Positions 25,539 to 36,622 of a DNA stretch of 64,000 nucleotides are shown here, piece after piece; position 1 is the first letter of the stretch, and each line of letters opens with the position of its first letter. A model generated the notes under the pieces. That model had not been told where the DNA came from. It did not search any database and was given only the letters and a program-made list of their open reading frames with translations. This stretch comes from Sulfurimonas lithotrophica (lineage in GTDB: Bacteria; Campylobacterota; Campylobacteria; Campylobacterales; Sulfurimonadaceae), in the NCBI RefSeq assembly GCF_009258225.1, contig NZ_CP043617.1, positions 1-64,000 on the forward strand, read 5' to 3'. Made by a program: the position numbers and the translations under genes.

Positions 25539-27029
25539 TTAAGCACGGCCTGAAAGCATTCCGTGAATAGTCATTGGTTTTAGAGCATAAACTTTTAGTA
25601 ACCACCAAATCCATCTCTCTTGAGTCGGGTCTAACGGGAATGAAGCAGCATTTTTACCTGAACCTGCAGGTTTAGAAGCCCAGTTAAACTCAGCTAACAT
25701 TACAGTACCGATGCTAGTAATAAGCGGACATACAGTATAACCGTCATACTTAGCAGTTAAAGATTTACCTTGCATTGCAGCAATCATATTGTCAACAACT
25801 ACTTTATATTGTTTACGAGCTGAACCACCTGTTTTACCCATAGGAACAGCAGCAACATCACCTAAAGACCATACATTAGGGTATTTTACATGTTGAAGAG
25901 TTTCTTTGTTTACAGGTACCCAACCTTTAGCAGAACCAACAGCAGAGTTTCCAACTACGTCCGGAGCTTTCATAGGAGGCGTAATATGCATGAAGTCATA
26001 TTTTACTTCTACACGCTCGTGTTTAGTTACCATAGTGTACTCTTCTAAGTCCTCATCGTATGCACCTTTTTCTTTCCAGTGCTTGTCAAATACAGCAGTT
26101 TTAGTAGCAGTATCTACTTCGATAAGGTTATGTTTGTAGTGCCATTTGAAACCACGAGTTTTAAATTGTTCTACGATTGCAGTGTGATAATCTTTAATAC
26201 CGAACATTCCACCACCGTTTGGATAGAAAGTTAACTCAACTTTATCACGAACACCAGCTTCTTCTAAACGTGAATTTGTAAGATACATGATTTTCTTAGG
26301 AGCACCACCACATTTAATAGGTGTATTTGGGTGAGTAAATACAGCTTGTAGTTTTTCAGGACCTTTGTGAGCTTTAGCTTTAGCGATTAACTCTTCAATA
26401 CCTTTATAAGTAGCTTCTGCACCATCACGGAAGTAGATAGAGTGAAGACCGTCTTTACCTATACCTGAGTTTTTAACTGCAGAGTTATCAGTACCACTTG
26501 AAGTGATTTCACCTTCAAGACCTTTGATTTGTGCATAGTTTAGCATAACACCTGTAGCAATAATCATTTGGTCGTATTTAACTTCTTTAGAACCGTCAAC
26601 AGTTACAGAGTTATTGTCAGGGTCAAAAGCAGTAACGCTACCTTTAATTAGTTTTACACCACTTGGTAAGAAGTCATCTCTGTTATAGATAATATCTTCT
26701 TTGTCCCAAATTCCGGCACCTACTAAAGTTTGACCAGGTTGGTAAGATACAGATGTAGGATCCGGCTCAATAACGGTAATATCAGCATTGCTAATAGAGT
26801 TGTTAAGACGAGCAGCTGTACTCATACCTGCAAGTCCACCACCTACGATAACTATTTTACCTTTTACATCAGCAGCAACAGCACTAGCTGCACCAACAGT
26901 TGTTCCAGCCATTACTGAAGCAGCAACAGGTGAAACACTCATGAATTTTAAAGCGTCACGACGAGACATAATCTCAGGGTGCTTATCAACTTCGTTTAGA
27001 ATCTCTTCTAGGATTTGATTTTTAGACAT
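25539..27029 (-). CDS. TAT-exported FAD oxidoreductase of the sulfide:quinone reductase/flavocytochrome c family
   Basis: A 496-aa flavoprotein probably oxidising sulfide at the periplasmic face. The N-terminus has a twin-arginine motif SRRDALKFMS followed by a hydrophobic Ala-rich stretch. The FAD-binding motif KIVIVGGGLAGMSTAARL starts near residue 57. Two conserved cysteines (PIKCGGAPKK and YTVCPLITS) fit the redox pair of this family. I cannot say from sequence whether it is an SQR type or an FccB-like subunit; no haem subunit of FccA type is adjacent. The next gene is the haem-less cytochrome-like protein. Confidence 0.88.
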   Translation of the reverse strand: MSKNQILEEILNEVDKHPEIMSRRDALKFMSVSPVAASVMAGTTVGAASAVAADVKGKIVIVGGGLAGMSTAARLNNSISNADITVIEPDPTSVSYQPGQTLVGAGIWDKEDIIYNRDDFLPSGVKLIKGSVTAFDPDNNSVTVDGSKEVKYDQMIIATGVMLNYAQIKGLEGEITSSGTDNSAVKNSGIGKDGLHSIYFRDGAEATYKGIEELIAKAKAHKGPEKLQAVFTHPNTPIKCGGAPKKIMYLTNSRLEEAGVRDKVELTFYPNGGGMFGIKDYHTAIVEQFKTRGFKWHYKHNLIEVDTATKTAVFDKHWKEKGAYDEDLEEYTMVTKHERVEVKYDFMHITPPMKAPDVVGNSAVGSAKGWVPVNKETLQHVKYPNVWSLGDVAAVPMGKTGGSARKQYKVVVDNMIAAMQGKSLTAKYDGYTVCPLITSIGTVMLAEFNWASKPAGSGKNAASFPLDPTQERWIWWLLKVYALKPMTIHGMLSGRA

Positions 27030-27262
27030 ATAATTTCCCTTGTGTTAATAAAGTGATTGATTTTACTTGCTATAAGCTTAAAATATTTTTAAAAATTGCC
27101 ATTTTTGACAATTTTAAGAGAGTTATCACAAATTTTTGATTATATGTCTGAAAATTACATAATTAAAAGTTTGTCAAATATAGTCAGGCAGGGAGTTTGA
27201 AAGGTTTTTGTAATAATTATTATAAGTAGAAGTTTATTTAGTATTTTTTTAAGAATTGAAAC

Positions 27263-27289
27263 AGAAATAAGTGAAAAACACTTATTTCT
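27263..27289 (-). terminator. Hairpin after the first DUF3373 gene
   Basis: Eleven-base arms AGAAATAAGTG/CACTTATTTCT around a five-base loop, 16 bp downstream of the stop. No long T-run follows on the minus strand. Confidence 0.6.
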
Positions 27290-27304
27290 ATTAAATATTT
27301 TGGA

Positions 27305-28822
27305 TTAGTATCTATATCTGAAATATACTCTTAAATCTTGAGCAGTTTCTATTTCATCCATCATTTTACCCATAATTGAATCTACCTTATAAGATAAACT
27401 ACCATCACCAAAGAAACCATTTGATCCAGAGTAGTCATAATTCATTTGCGTATATCTAACTTGCATAGAAAATACATTATCGATTAAAGGTTGTGTCCAA
27501 TAAGCTTCTATAGCATTACCACGTGTAGCAAGCTTAGAACCGGACATAGTGTCTTCACCGTATGTGAATGACTTCCAGTGTTCATCACCATGATTATACT
27601 CTAGTCCAAATCTACCGCCTGTTAAGTTTGGCATATTTACACCAAGCCAGTAAGAATGACCTGTTTCAGATTTATTACTACCCAACATTGAACCAGTTAT
27701 TCCCATACCTTGTGCAACCATTGTAGCAGTGGCTGTACGATTAACTGAAGCCGGATGAGATTTACTCATAGCATAAGAAGCAAAGAAAGTTGTTTCATCT
27801 AAGAAGTCGGATATTTCATTACCTATACCGTCAACTTTAAATGATACAGCCATTCCATCCATATCTCCAGTATTTTGCATTGACCAAGTTTGAACGTCAT
27901 CAGCAGTGTTCATTGTAGCATCAGCTCCTGCGCTATAATCTGATAAAATTAAACCGGGAACGTTTTTACCGCGATACCATGTAGTTTTAACCGCGTATTG
28001 ACCATCATCATACGGTACAAAAATAAATCCGTATAAATCTACAGTATCTAAGTTGTTTCCATCTTCCGTATAGTTAGGTTGTGTTGAACCACCTGTAAAC
28101 GAGTTGAAACCGGTAGGTGTTATACGAGAAGTTGCATTAGAAGCCCATCCGGTTGCATTTGTTAAACCACGACCTAAACAAAGTTTAACCATAAAACCAG
28201 GTAGAACCTTATCTAAAGTAACACCGGCAGATGCACCGTCAAATTCCATATTTATAACATGACCTAGTGGAGATTTTGGTTTTTTGTCATCTTCTCTTAA
28301 GTTAGCTAGGTAACCGTTTGTAGATGGGCGACGACCGATACTTGCAGTAACTCTAGCATCACCAAATGTAGGCATCCATAACCAATAAGCTTCACGCACA
28401 CGAACTTTATCGTCATTTAATGTTTCACTTGAAATCCAGTCAAATGTATCAAATCCAAAACCTGTTCCACGTTGACCATAAGAAGCACCAAAAGCTTTAT
28501 AGTAAGAAAGTTGACCTTTAAAAACCATATCATCAGTAGGTGCATAACCCATATTTAACCATAAACGATTAGAATATAAATTAGTATTTTTATATTTATT
28601 ACCGTTTACACTTTCATATTCAATTTTATCAACGGCTGTACGAAAATCTACATCAAACTTGATATTGTCATTTGCCGCCTGAGCATTTACACTACTAACT
28701 TTTTTTTGTAAGTAATTAACTTGTTTATTTAATTTATCAATCTGAGATTGTAAATCATCATTTGCGTATACTGCTGTACTTAGAAAAGCTGCAGTGGCAG
28801 AAAGAGCAATTATTTTTTTCAT
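27305..28822 (-). CDS. DUF3373-family outer-membrane protein
   Basis: A porin-like protein of 505 aa. The signal peptide KKIIALSATAAFLSTAVYA is followed by a coiled-coil segment (LQSQIDKLNKQVNYLQKKV). The long beta-rich body ends in aromatic YFRYRY, typical of outer-membrane barrels. The open frame begins 12 codons earlier. The internal ATG at 28822 is preceded by AAGGA 7 bases upstream and starts the signal peptide, so I use it. It has a paralogue immediately upstream. Substrate is unknown. Confidence 0.88.
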   Translation of the reverse strand: MKKIIALSATAAFLSTAVYANDDLQSQIDKLNKQVNYLQKKVSSVNAQAANDNIKFDVDFRTAVDKIEYESVNGNKYKNTNLYSNRLWLNMGYAPTDDMVFKGQLSYYKAFGASYGQRGTGFGFDTFDWISSETLNDDKVRVREAYWLWMPTFGDARVTASIGRRPSTNGYLANLREDDKKPKSPLGHVINMEFDGASAGVTLDKVLPGFMVKLCLGRGLTNATGWASNATSRITPTGFNSFTGGSTQPNYTEDGNNLDTVDLYGFIFVPYDDGQYAVKTTWYRGKNVPGLILSDYSAGADATMNTADDVQTWSMQNTGDMDGMAVSFKVDGIGNEISDFLDETTFFASYAMSKSHPASVNRTATATMVAQGMGITGSMLGSNKSETGHSYWLGVNMPNLTGGRFGLEYNHGDEHWKSFTYGEDTMSGSKLATRGNAIEAYWTQPLIDNVFSMQVRYTQMNYDYSGSNGFFGDGSLSYKVDSIMGKMMDEIETAQDLRVYFRYRY

Positions 28823-28858
28823 TCGAATTCCTTCATCAATATATTCACTTACCATCAT

Positions 28859-29022
28859 ATCACAAACCCGAAAGAAATTTGATAAAAAAGTGATAAATAA
28901 TCACCCTTTTGTTACAAAAGTACGCATAAGAAATATTTATATAACTTAGACAAATTATATATATAAATTTATAGAATAATTATAGGGAAATTGGGCTAAA
29001 CGAAGAATATTTTATACTAACA
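28859..29022. promoter_or_regulatory. Intergenic region with Crp/Fnr-type half-sites
   Basis: This spacer between the two DUF3373 genes contains an ATATCACAAA half-site at about 28857-28866 and a small inverted repeat GTGAT-N5-ATCAC at 28890-28904. Similar TATCACA half-sites precede the SQR-like gene (27121-27130) and the cytochrome-like gene (about 25447). A common regulator is an inference. Confidence 0.3.
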
Positions 29023-29053
29023 AATACTAATAGAGAGTTACTCTATTAGTATT
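29023..29053 (-). terminator. Hairpin overlapping the end of the second DUF3373 gene
   Basis: Thirteen-base perfect arms AATACTAATAGAG/CTCTATTAGTATT with a five-base loop. The stem includes the stop codon of the gene at 29046. The T-run afterwards is weak. Confidence 0.6.
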
Positions 29054-30437
29054 TATAGGTTATAGCAAGTCTAATGTTTTTGGAAGTTATATCTGCATCT
29101 GTCGGTGCAACCCAACCTGCACATTTATTGTTCGGAGTATAATCATGTTGTATATAAGTATATCTAATTTGTGATGGAAGATATTTTACTCCAAATAAAT
29201 CAAAATTCCAGTAAGCTTCATAAGCTTGACCGCGTACGGATATTTTTGAACCGATAGTAGTATCTTCAGCCCAAGTCATTGGTGTCCAGTATTTTGAACC
29301 ATGATTATATTCAAACCCGAATTTTCCAGAATCCGTAATCATATCAGGTATTATAATTCCTGTCCATATAGAAGAACCGTTTTTACTGCCACCGTTACTT
29401 GAACCTAATAATTGATATCCGCTTTTTGCATTATAGTCGGTATAAGCACCGGATATAAAAAATGTAGTTTCATCTAAAAAATCACTTATTTCATCCCCAA
29501 TACCTTCGATTTTTAAACCTACAGAGAATAAATCTGCCGTACCGGCTGCTGCTTTAGCAGTTGAAGGGTCGTTAAATCTTTGACCTTTTGTATTAAAAAT
29601 ATGTGCCCATTCATACATAATTTGATATTGACCGTTATAATACGCTTGACCAGGCACTACAAAAAAATCAACGTCTTTGTCATCACCGTAATTAGTACTG
29701 CTATCTAAGGCATAAGGTGTGATGCCTCCTGTTCCGTCGTATCCATATACACCGTTTGTCGCTCCCGTATGAGCACGTCCATATACAAATTTGGTATATG
29801 CACCCTCTATAAAACGACCCCAGTCGAGTTTAACCATAGCCCCGTTTACTTCCATATTTGTAATATGTGCTAAAGGTGAACTCGGTTTATCTTCATTCTC
29901 TCTATAATTAGCTAAAAAACCATTTGTTGAAGGACGACGACCTATAGAAAAACTTATAGGTTGAGATCCTATAGAGTTAGAGTAAACAAAATAAGCTTCT
30001 TTAATGCGCATCACTGTATCAGTAGGTTTAGATGAAGCAGACCAGTCTTTTAAACCTGTACTTTCATCATATATATGTGCACCCCAAGTTGAATATATAG
30101 CAAGTTGACCTTTAAAGATTAATCCTTTCATAGGTGTTGCAGCCATATTTAAAAAGAGTCTGCTTGTAAAAAGTGAATCGTTTTCAGCTTTTATATTGTT
30201 TTTATTATCTTTATACTCTAAAGATTCAAAGGTGTTTCTAAAATCAATATCGAGTTTAACATTATCGCCTCCAGTAGCTTTTTTAACTGAGCTTAAAGAC
30301 ATATTAGTTCTTTTTTGATCTTTCTTTAATTTTTGAATCTCTTTTTTTAGTTCATCTATTTGAGTTTGAGTATCTGTAGATGCATATAAACCGGAGCTTA
30401 AAATAGCAACAGAAGAGAGGGCTATTATTCTTTTCAT
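29046..30437 (-). CDS. DUF3373-family outer-membrane protein (paralogue)
   Basis: A 463-aa protein of the same architecture as its neighbour: signal peptide ending GLYA, a coiled coil (DELKKEIQKLKKDQKRTN), then a beta-barrel ending in AITYKY. Shared blocks such as IGRRPSTNG.LANYRE, GDEISDFLDETTFF and FGFEYNHGS show recent duplication. Its ATG has a TAAGGAT leader. A predicted ligand cannot be named. The duplication next to the sulfide-oxidising gene suggests an envelope adaptation. Confidence 0.88.
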   Translation of the reverse strand: MKRIIALSSVAILSSGLYASTDTQTQIDELKKEIQKLKKDQKRTNMSLSSVKKATGGDNVKLDIDFRNTFESLEYKDNKNNIKAENDSLFTSRLFLNMAATPMKGLIFKGQLAIYSTWGAHIYDESTGLKDWSASSKPTDTVMRIKEAYFVYSNSIGSQPISFSIGRRPSTNGFLANYRENEDKPSSPLAHITNMEVNGAMVKLDWGRFIEGAYTKFVYGRAHTGATNGVYGYDGTGGITPYALDSSTNYGDDKDVDFFVVPGQAYYNGQYQIMYEWAHIFNTKGQRFNDPSTAKAAAGTADLFSVGLKIEGIGDEISDFLDETTFFISGAYTDYNAKSGYQLLGSSNGGSKNGSSIWTGIIIPDMITDSGKFGFEYNHGSKYWTPMTWAEDTTIGSKISVRGQAYEAYWNFDLFGVKYLPSQIRYTYIQHDYTPNNKCAGWVAPTDADITSKNIRLAITYKY

Positions 30438-30516
30438 TGTTTATCCTTATAATTTTTATAAGCTGTAATCTTAACAAAGAAAAGTAAATTATTATTTGAT
30501 ATTATTTATATTATAA

Positions 30517-32094
30517 TTATATATAAATTTTATTAATAAGTAGTTGAGTTGATATTCTATTATTCCATATATTTTTATTTACGGTATATGAACAAGTTAT
30601 CTTTTTATTTTGAGGCATTTCAAAAACTTCTCTAAATAGTGTAAGCTCAAGAGAGTTTAGGTCATCTTTATTTTGCCTGATTATTATTTTAGAATGATTT
30701 TTTTCACGACCAAAGATTTTTATATCTTCAATATATGCATTTTGTATCAAAAAAGTCGGACGTTTGTTTGCTTCACCATATGGTTCAAACATATCAAATA
30801 TATTTAAGAGTTCAATATCTATAGATGAGCTGTCTAAAATACCAAGTACATCATCTTTTGGTAAGAAACATGAATCCGGGATGTTTTTTGCACTCTCATT
30901 TATAGCTTTGGTAAAACTATATATATTTTCTTTGTCTATACTAAGACCCGCCGCCATTTTATGACCGCCAAAACCATTTAGAAGATTATTGTTTGCTGCC
31001 AAAAGTTTATAAATATCAACTTCACCTATACTTCTTGCACTTCCTTTAGCTTTTTTATCTTCAATATTAAGAACTATACTCGGTCTTCCGAACTTGTCCG
31101 TAAGTCTTGAAGCAACTATCCCTACTACTCCTTCGTGCCAATCTTCACCTGCGACAACTATAATTTTGTCATTTTTATTTACGGATGCCGTAGCTTGCTT
31201 TGTAGTATATGCCTCAGTTTCTTTTCTTTGTTCGTTTAAATTGTTTAATCGGTTAAAGTAGTTATAGGCAATATTTACGTCTTTTGCTCTAAAAAAGTTC
31301 AGTGCAATAGAAGCGTCTTCTAATCTTCCTGCAGCATTGATGCGTGGTGCAATTGCAAAAGCAATATCTTCACTGCTTATATATGGTTTGTTTATAAAGT
31401 CTTTTATTATGACAGATGCAGGTCGGGAAGAGTTCATTAAAACTTTTAATCCCTCTTTTACGAGTAAGCGGTTAATATTTATAAGTGGCATTACATCCGC
31501 AATTATTGCTATAGTTAATATATCTAAAAATTGTTTCATATCTATGTTTATAGATAATTTTCTTTTTAATAGACCTAAGAGTAGCCATGCAACTTGTGCA
31601 CCGCATATCTCTTTAAAAGGATATTGGCACTCTTTTAATTTTGGATCTACTATTGCATATGCGCGAGGAAGTATTTCACCGGGTGTATGGTGATCTGTAA
31701 TAATTAAATCTATCCCGCGTTCTTTACATATGTCGGCTGCTTCTATAGCAGTTATCCCATTATCCACACTTATAACTAAATCTGCATCGATTCTATTTAA
31801 AATAGTCGGGCTCACACCGTAACCGTCATTAAATCTATTTGGGATTACTGCATCTAGGGGATAAGGAATTTGAGCAAAAAAATCACACATTATAGCTGTA
31901 GCTGAAATTCCATCTACGTCATAATCACCTACAAGTGTGATTTTTTCATTGTTTTTTATAGCTTTAGCTATCCTAGAAGCTGCCTTGTCGGCATCTTTTA
32001 AAAGGGAAGGATTTGGGATTTGTGAAAGAGTTTTTTCTTCATCAAATCTTGAGCTTAGAAGCTCAAAGATTTTCTGTTTATTTAGTATTTCCAC
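30517..32094 (-). CDS. recJ: Single-strand-specific exonuclease RecJ
   Basis: 5'-3' single-strand exonuclease in recombination and repair. Motifs in 525 aa are VGDYDVDGISATA, the DHH signature DLIITDHHTPGE near residue 130, a third metal-binding region and DHHA1 with LNGFGGHKMAAGL. The start is GTG at 32094, sharing its G with the pyrG TAG stop. This one-base overlap implies coupling. It is slightly shorter than the enterobacterial enzyme. Confidence 0.95.
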   Translation of the reverse strand: MEILNKQKIFELLSSRFDEEKTLSQIPNPSLLKDADKAASRIAKAIKNNEKITLVGDYDVDGISATAIMCDFFAQIPYPLDAVIPNRFNDGYGVSPTILNRIDADLVISVDNGITAIEAADICKERGIDLIITDHHTPGEILPRAYAIVDPKLKECQYPFKEICGAQVAWLLLGLLKRKLSINIDMKQFLDILTIAIIADVMPLININRLLVKEGLKVLMNSSRPASVIIKDFINKPYISSEDIAFAIAPRINAAGRLEDASIALNFFRAKDVNIAYNYFNRLNNLNEQRKETEAYTTKQATASVNKNDKIIVVAGEDWHEGVVGIVASRLTDKFGRPSIVLNIEDKKAKGSARSIGEVDIYKLLAANNNLLNGFGGHKMAAGLSIDKENIYSFTKAINESAKNIPDSCFLPKDDVLGILDSSSIDIELLNIFDMFEPYGEANKRPTFLIQNAYIEDIKIFGREKNHSKIIIRQNKDDLNSLELTLFREVFEMPQNKKITCSYTVNKNIWNNRISTQLLINKIYI

Positions 32095-33713
32095 TAGTGA
32101 ACTTCTAAACTTGCTTTAACAAATGCAAGTATAGAAGGATTTGGACTTTGCAGGCGTGATGTAAATTCAGGGTGGAATTGAACGCCTAAAAACCAAGGAT
32201 GATCTTTTATCTCAACTGTTTCAATTAAACCGTTTGATTCGCCGGTAACTATCATTCCTGCCTTTTCAAGCTGCTCACGATAAGCCGGATTCGCTTCATA
32301 GCGATGACGATGGCGTTCATAAATAATTTTTTCACCGTTATAAGCTTTGCGAAGAATTGAGCCCTCTTTAGTTTCGCATGGGTACTCTCCTAAACGTAAA
32401 GTACCACCCATTGGCGAGCTATGCGTACGAAGTTGTGCCTCTCCGTTTTGGTCTAAAAAGTCCGAAATTAGATATATCATAGGGTTTTTGCAGTTTTCAT
32501 CAAACTCTATAGAATTTGCATCATCTAAACCAAGGACATTTCTAGCATATTCTACGAGTGTAAGTTGCATACCTAGACATATTCCAAGATACGGTATTTT
32601 ATTAACACGAGCATATTCTATAGCTTTTATTTTGCCTTCAACTCCACGATTACCGAATCCTCCCGCAACTAAAACAGAATCACAGTCGGCAAGTAGTGTT
32701 TCAGGACCACGTTCTTCAATCTCTTCAGAATCTACCCAGCATATTTCAACTCTTGCATCTAAATGTGCGCCTGAGTGAATAAGTGCTTCCGTTAAAGATT
32801 TGTAGCTCTCTTTTAATTCAAGGTATTTTCCCACAAAACCTATAACGACTTTGCCTTTAGGTTGAACAATCTTTTTAACTAGGCTGTCCCATTCTTCCAT
32901 GTCCGGTGTTAAATCCCCTAATTCAAGTGCTTTAGCTATTGGACTTAGTATATCTTGTCTTAAAAAACTCATAGGAACATCATATATAGATGCCGCATCA
33001 TTAGCTTCTATAACAGCATCTTGGTGTACGTCACAACTCATAGCTAATTTTTTCTTGAATGATTTTGGAAGTTGGTTTTCACTTCTGGCAATAATCATCT
33101 GCGGAGTTATACCGATACGGCGAAGTTCCTGAACAGAGTGTTGAGTTGGTTTAGATTTTAATTCACCTGCAGCTTTTATGTAAGGAATAAGTGTTACATG
33201 AACAAAAAAAGTACCTGCTACTTCTTCATCATGTTTCATTTGACGGATTGCCTCCATAAACGGTAAACCTTCTATATCTCCTACAGTTCCGCCAAGTTCA
33301 ACTACAAGTATATCGTGACCCTCGCCGGCTTCTTTTATACGCTTTACAATCTCACCGACTATGTGGGGAATTACTTGAATGGTTTGACCAAGATATCCGC
33401 CCGCACGTTCACGTTCTATTACGCTTGAGTATATTTGACCGGTAGTAAAATTTGAACTCTTTAAATAAGATGTATCTAAAAAACGTTCATAATTACCTAT
33501 ATCCAAATCAGTCTCGGCACCGTCTTTTGTTACAAATACTTCACCATGCTCAAGTGGGCTCATAGTACCGGGATCTACATTAATATATGGATCTATTTTT
33601 AGCATACCTACTTTTTTACCGGAGTGTTTTAGTAGTGTACCGATGCTAGCAGCAGTAATCCCTTTTCCAAGAGAACTTAAAACCCCTCCCGTTACAAAAA
33701 TATACTTAGTCAT
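32094..33713 (-). CDS. pyrG: CTP synthase
   Basis: Aminates UTP to CTP using glutamine. The 539-aa protein has the synthase domain ([17 protein letters not shown] with the P-loop) and a class I glutamine amidotransferase domain with catalytic Cys in LGICLGMQL and His/Glu in VQFHPEF. The frame opens at TTG 33728, but ATG at 33713 gives the conserved N-terminus and has GGAG 9 bases before it. It is first in the pyrG-recJ pair and divergent from the Kef-type gene. Confidence 0.97.
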   Translation of the reverse strand: MTKYIFVTGGVLSSLGKGITAASIGTLLKHSGKKVGMLKIDPYINVDPGTMSPLEHGEVFVTKDGAETDLDIGNYERFLDTSYLKSSNFTTGQIYSSVIERERAGGYLGQTIQVIPHIVGEIVKRIKEAGEGHDILVVELGGTVGDIEGLPFMEAIRQMKHDEEVAGTFFVHVTLIPYIKAAGELKSKPTQHSVQELRRIGITPQMIIARSENQLPKSFKKKLAMSCDVHQDAVIEANDAASIYDVPMSFLRQDILSPIAKALELGDLTPDMEEWDSLVKKIVQPKGKVVIGFVGKYLELKESYKSLTEALIHSGAHLDARVEICWVDSEEIEERGPETLLADCDSVLVAGGFGNRGVEGKIKAIEYARVNKIPYLGICLGMQLTLVEYARNVLGLDDANSIEFDENCKNPMIYLISDFLDQNGEAQLRTHSSPMGGTLRLGEYPCETKEGSILRKAYNGEKIIYERHRHRYEANPAYREQLEKAGMIVTGESNGLIETVEIKDHPWFLGVQFHPEFTSRLQSPNPSILAFVKASLEVH

Positions 33714-33825
33714 GCCAAAATTCTCCAAAATTTAAATCTAATCCGCGATTATATAATAAGTGCACTTAAAAAGTTATTTAGATATACTTTTATGAAAATA
33801 AAAATCGGAAAAACAAAAATAAAAA

Positions 33826-35448
33826 ATGGATAAAGTTTTATTAATAATAGTACTGGCATTAGGTATATCAACTGTTCTAAGTTTGCTGTTAAAAAGAATA
33901 GGCGTATCTCAAATAATAGGATATATTTTTACAGGTACGATTTTAGCATACAGTTTTGGGCTTCAAGATTCAAGTCAATCAAGTACTTTGGAGCATATCG
34001 GTGAGTTCGGTATAGTTTTTTTGATGTTTACTATAGGTTTGGAGATATCTCTTTCTAAGATGAACCGTATGAAAAAAGAGATATTTGGAAACGGTTTCAT
34101 GCAGGCTACATTTACGGCTATTGCTATTTTAATAATAAGTTTTTTTATATTTAAATTAAATTTTGTAACATCACTGATTATCTCAACGGCATTTGCACTT
34201 TCATCAACCGCAGTAGTTTTAAGTTATCTCAAATCCTCAAAAGAAATATATGCACCTTATGGTCAAAGAGCTACCGGTATATTGATTTTTCAAGATATTG
34301 CGGTTATCCCTTTACTTATATTACTGGGGTTTTTAACAAACGAAGCTAATCAATCTGTATGGATAATTATCAGAGATACGTTTATAAGTGCTCTTATTGT
34401 AGTCTCAATACTCTTTTTTATCGGTAGAAAAGTTGTTTCTTGGTTGTTGCATTTTTCTGCCTCTTCGGAGGAAGATGAATTGTTTATGGGGAGTGTTTTA
34501 TTTATAGTTATTAGTGCATCCCTTTTAGCTTCATATTTTGGTTTTACTTATTCACTGGGTGCTTTTGTAGCAGGTATGGTTATAGCCGAGACAAAGTATC
34601 ACCACAAAGTCGAATATGATATAGCACCGTTTAAAGATATCCTTTTGGGGACTTTTTTTATTGTAGTAGGTATGAAAATAGATATATCGTATTTTATAAA
34701 TAATATAGCATTAATTATAGGTATATTTGTTCTGGTTCTTCTTTTAAAAACGGTAATTACATTTTTGGTTTTAAGACTAAGTTCCGATAATTCAACATCA
34801 TTAAAAACAGCATTGTCGATATCTCAAGTCGGTGAATTTTCATTTGTAATTTTTGCAGTGGCAAGTATGGGAGGTTTAATCGATAAAGAATTGGAATCGC
34901 TTTTACTTTTAATAGTAATTTTTTCTATGATGATTACGCCTTTTTTTATTTCACATATAAATGGTTTTGTAGATACTTTTATAAAAGACGACAGTTATGT
35001 ACTGCTTGATGAAAAAGATTTTAAATCACGTCAAGGACACATAATAGTTTGCGGTTACAGTGATATAGGTAAGTCGGTTGCAGAGCATCTGGATGAAATG
35101 GGAATACCCTATGTAATAATAGATAACAATCCGAAAAACGTACAACTTGCACTTAAACAAAATAAAGAAGTTTATTTAGGAGATATGTCTGAGCTTTCTA
35201 TGATTGAAGCACTTCATACCGAAAGTTGTGCATCTGTTATTGTAACATTAGACAATATCGATAAGAAAAAAGCTGTTTGTGAGACTATACGGGAATATAC
35301 AAAAGATATACACTTAATAGCCAAAGTTGTATCTCAAGAGGAAAAAAACAAGCTTAGAGGTATTGATATCGATGTTATAGTCGATGGAAAATACGAGGTT
35401 GGTAGAATCTTGGTGGACAAGATGATGGTTTGTCAGATGAGGAATTAA
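33826..35448 (+). CDS. Kef-type monovalent cation:proton antiporter with TrkA-N domain
   Basis: A 540-aa membrane protein of the CPA2 family. About twelve hydrophobic helices cover residues 1-375, including the ion-binding region [16 protein letters not shown]. The C-terminal cytoplasmic RCK_N domain starts near residue 400 ([19 protein letters not shown]), with a nucleotide-binding fold. No RCK_C domain is seen. Probable role is potassium efflux with H+ or Na+ entry, but ion specificity cannot be predicted. It converges with pyrE with a 4-bp overlap. Confidence 0.9.
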   Translation: MDKVLLIIVLALGISTVLSLLLKRIGVSQIIGYIFTGTILAYSFGLQDSSQSSTLEHIGEFGIVFLMFTIGLEISLSKMNRMKKEIFGNGFMQATFTAIAILIISFFIFKLNFVTSLIISTAFALSSTAVVLSYLKSSKEIYAPYGQRATGILIFQDIAVIPLLILLGFLTNEANQSVWIIIRDTFISALIVVSILFFIGRKVVSWLLHFSASSEEDELFMGSVLFIVISASLLASYFGFTYSLGAFVAGMVIAETKYHHKVEYDIAPFKDILLGTFFIVVGMKIDISYFINNIALIIGIFVLVLLLKTVITFLVLRLSSDNSTSLKTALSISQVGEFSFVIFAVASMGGLIDKELESLLLLIVIFSMMITPFFISHINGFVDTFIKDDSYVLLDEKDFKSRQGHIIVCGYSDIGKSVAEHLDEMGIPYVIIDNNPKNVQLALKQNKEVYLGDMSELSMIEALHTESCASVIVTLDNIDKKKAVCETIREYTKDIHLIAKVVSQEEKNKLRGIDIDVIVDGKYEVGRILVDKMMVCQMRN

Positions 35449-36053
35449 TTTCCTCTTGAACCCGGCTTTATAGCTTCGCTTCCATCTTTACAAAGTGGAC
35501 ATTTATCAGGTGAATACATCTCAAACGTAAAGTCTTCTAACGCAAAAAACGGAATATTTTGCGGAAGTTTACAGTTTGGCTTAGTCTCAATAGAACTGTT
35601 CTCACGTTTACAAAAACCACGGTTAGCTAAAGCTGCTACACCGACTATTTTACCGCCAAGAGACTCAACTACGGCTGCAGCTTCCATTGCACTTCCGCCT
35701 GTTGTAATGATGTCTTCGCACATTAAAACTCTCTCGCCTTTTTTTACTTCAAAACCGCGACGGATATTCATCTTGCCATCAACTCTCTCTGCAAAAATAT
35801 AACGAACATCAAGTGCTTGTGCTAAAGCAAATCCGGCAATAAGTCCACCAAGAGCAGGTGCACATACGGTATCTACTTCAAGTCCGCTCTCTTTGATCTG
35901 CTTTGCAAGAGCATCGGCTAGAAGTTTAGCAGTTTTTGGATCTTCTAAAACTTTTGCGGATTGTAGATAAAACTGTGAGTGATTACCACTGCTTAGTTTA
36001 AAATGACCCTCTAAAAGAGCCTCTGCATCCATATATATTTTTTTTATATCCAT
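35445..36053 (-). CDS. pyrE: Orotate phosphoribosyltransferase
   Basis: Transfers phosphoribose from PRPP to orotate in UMP synthesis. The 202-aa enzyme carries the PRPP-binding motif [17 protein letters not shown]. Its C-terminal tail includes the cysteine-rich CPLCKDG, as in the longer PyrE type. The ATG shares its A with the frr stop (TAATG). Part of secG-frr-pyrE on the minus strand. Confidence 0.96.
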   Translation of the reverse strand: MDIKKIYMDAEALLEGHFKLSSGNHSQFYLQSAKVLEDPKTAKLLADALAKQIKESGLEVDTVCAPALGGLIAGFALAQALDVRYIFAERVDGKMNIRRGFEVKKGERVLMCEDIITTGGSAMEAAAVVESLGGKIVGVAALANRGFCKRENSSIETKPNCKLPQNIPFFALEDFTFEMYSPDKCPLCKDGSEAIKPGSRGN

Positions 36054-36610
36054 TAAACTTTAAGAACCTCAATCTCTTTAGCTTTTGCGTCTTCTTCAAT
36101 TTTGGCTATATATTTATCAGTTAATTTTTGAATATTTTCTTGGGCAACTTTTGATTCGTCTTGAGTAATCTCTTTGTCTTTTTCAAGTTTCTTAACGGCA
36201 TCGTTTGCTTTTTTTCTGTCATTTCTTACAGAAACTTTAGCATCTTCAACCATTCCTTTCATCTGCTTAACAGTCTCTTGTCTTTGCTCACTTGTCATAG
36301 GTGGAAAGAAAAGTTTGATAAAGTCACCGTCATTATTTGGATTTACTCCGAGATTTGCAGTGTTTATAGCGGCTTCAATATCACCTAACAGATGTTTTTC
36401 CCAAGGGTTGATAGCAATAGTTGTTGCATCTATAGCCGTTACCGAACCGACTTGGTCAAGAGGCGTCATTGTTCCATAGTAGTCGATTTTTACATTGTCT
36501 AAAACAGTAGTACTTACTTTACCTGTTCTTAGAGTTTTAAAATCTCTATGCATATGTTCAACACTGCCTTGCATCTTCTCTTCACATTGACTATAAACAT
36601 CATTTAACAT
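36053..36610 (-). CDS. frr: Ribosome recycling factor
   Basis: Splits post-termination ribosomes together with EF-G. The 185-aa length and the three-helix-bundle sequence, including [20 protein letters not shown] and [14 protein letters not shown], are standard. The AAGGA site stands 9 bases before the ATG. It lies between secG (12 bp upstream) and pyrE (1-bp overlap). Confidence 0.97.
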   Translation of the reverse strand: MLNDVYSQCEEKMQGSVEHMHRDFKTLRTGKVSTTVLDNVKIDYYGTMTPLDQVGSVTAIDATTIAINPWEKHLLGDIEAAINTANLGVNPNNDGDFIKLFFPPMTSEQRQETVKQMKGMVEDAKVSVRNDRKKANDAVKKLEKDKEITQDESKVAQENIQKLTDKYIAKIEEDAKAKEIEVLKV

Positions 36611-36622
36611 TTTAAGTATTCC

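Noticed and set aside
27030-27304. Possible small gene in the gap between the SQR-like and DUF3373 genes
   Set aside because: No frame with a start and ribosome-binding site was seen. It has only an AT-rich promoter-like sequence and a terminator hairpin.
28423-28438. TGTTTCACTTGAAATC in the first DUF3373 gene as another parS
   Set aside because: It has several mismatches to the consensus, including in the arms, and lies further from the origin-side pair.
32347-33132. Antisense frames within pyrG
   Set aside because: They are shadows of a conserved gene.
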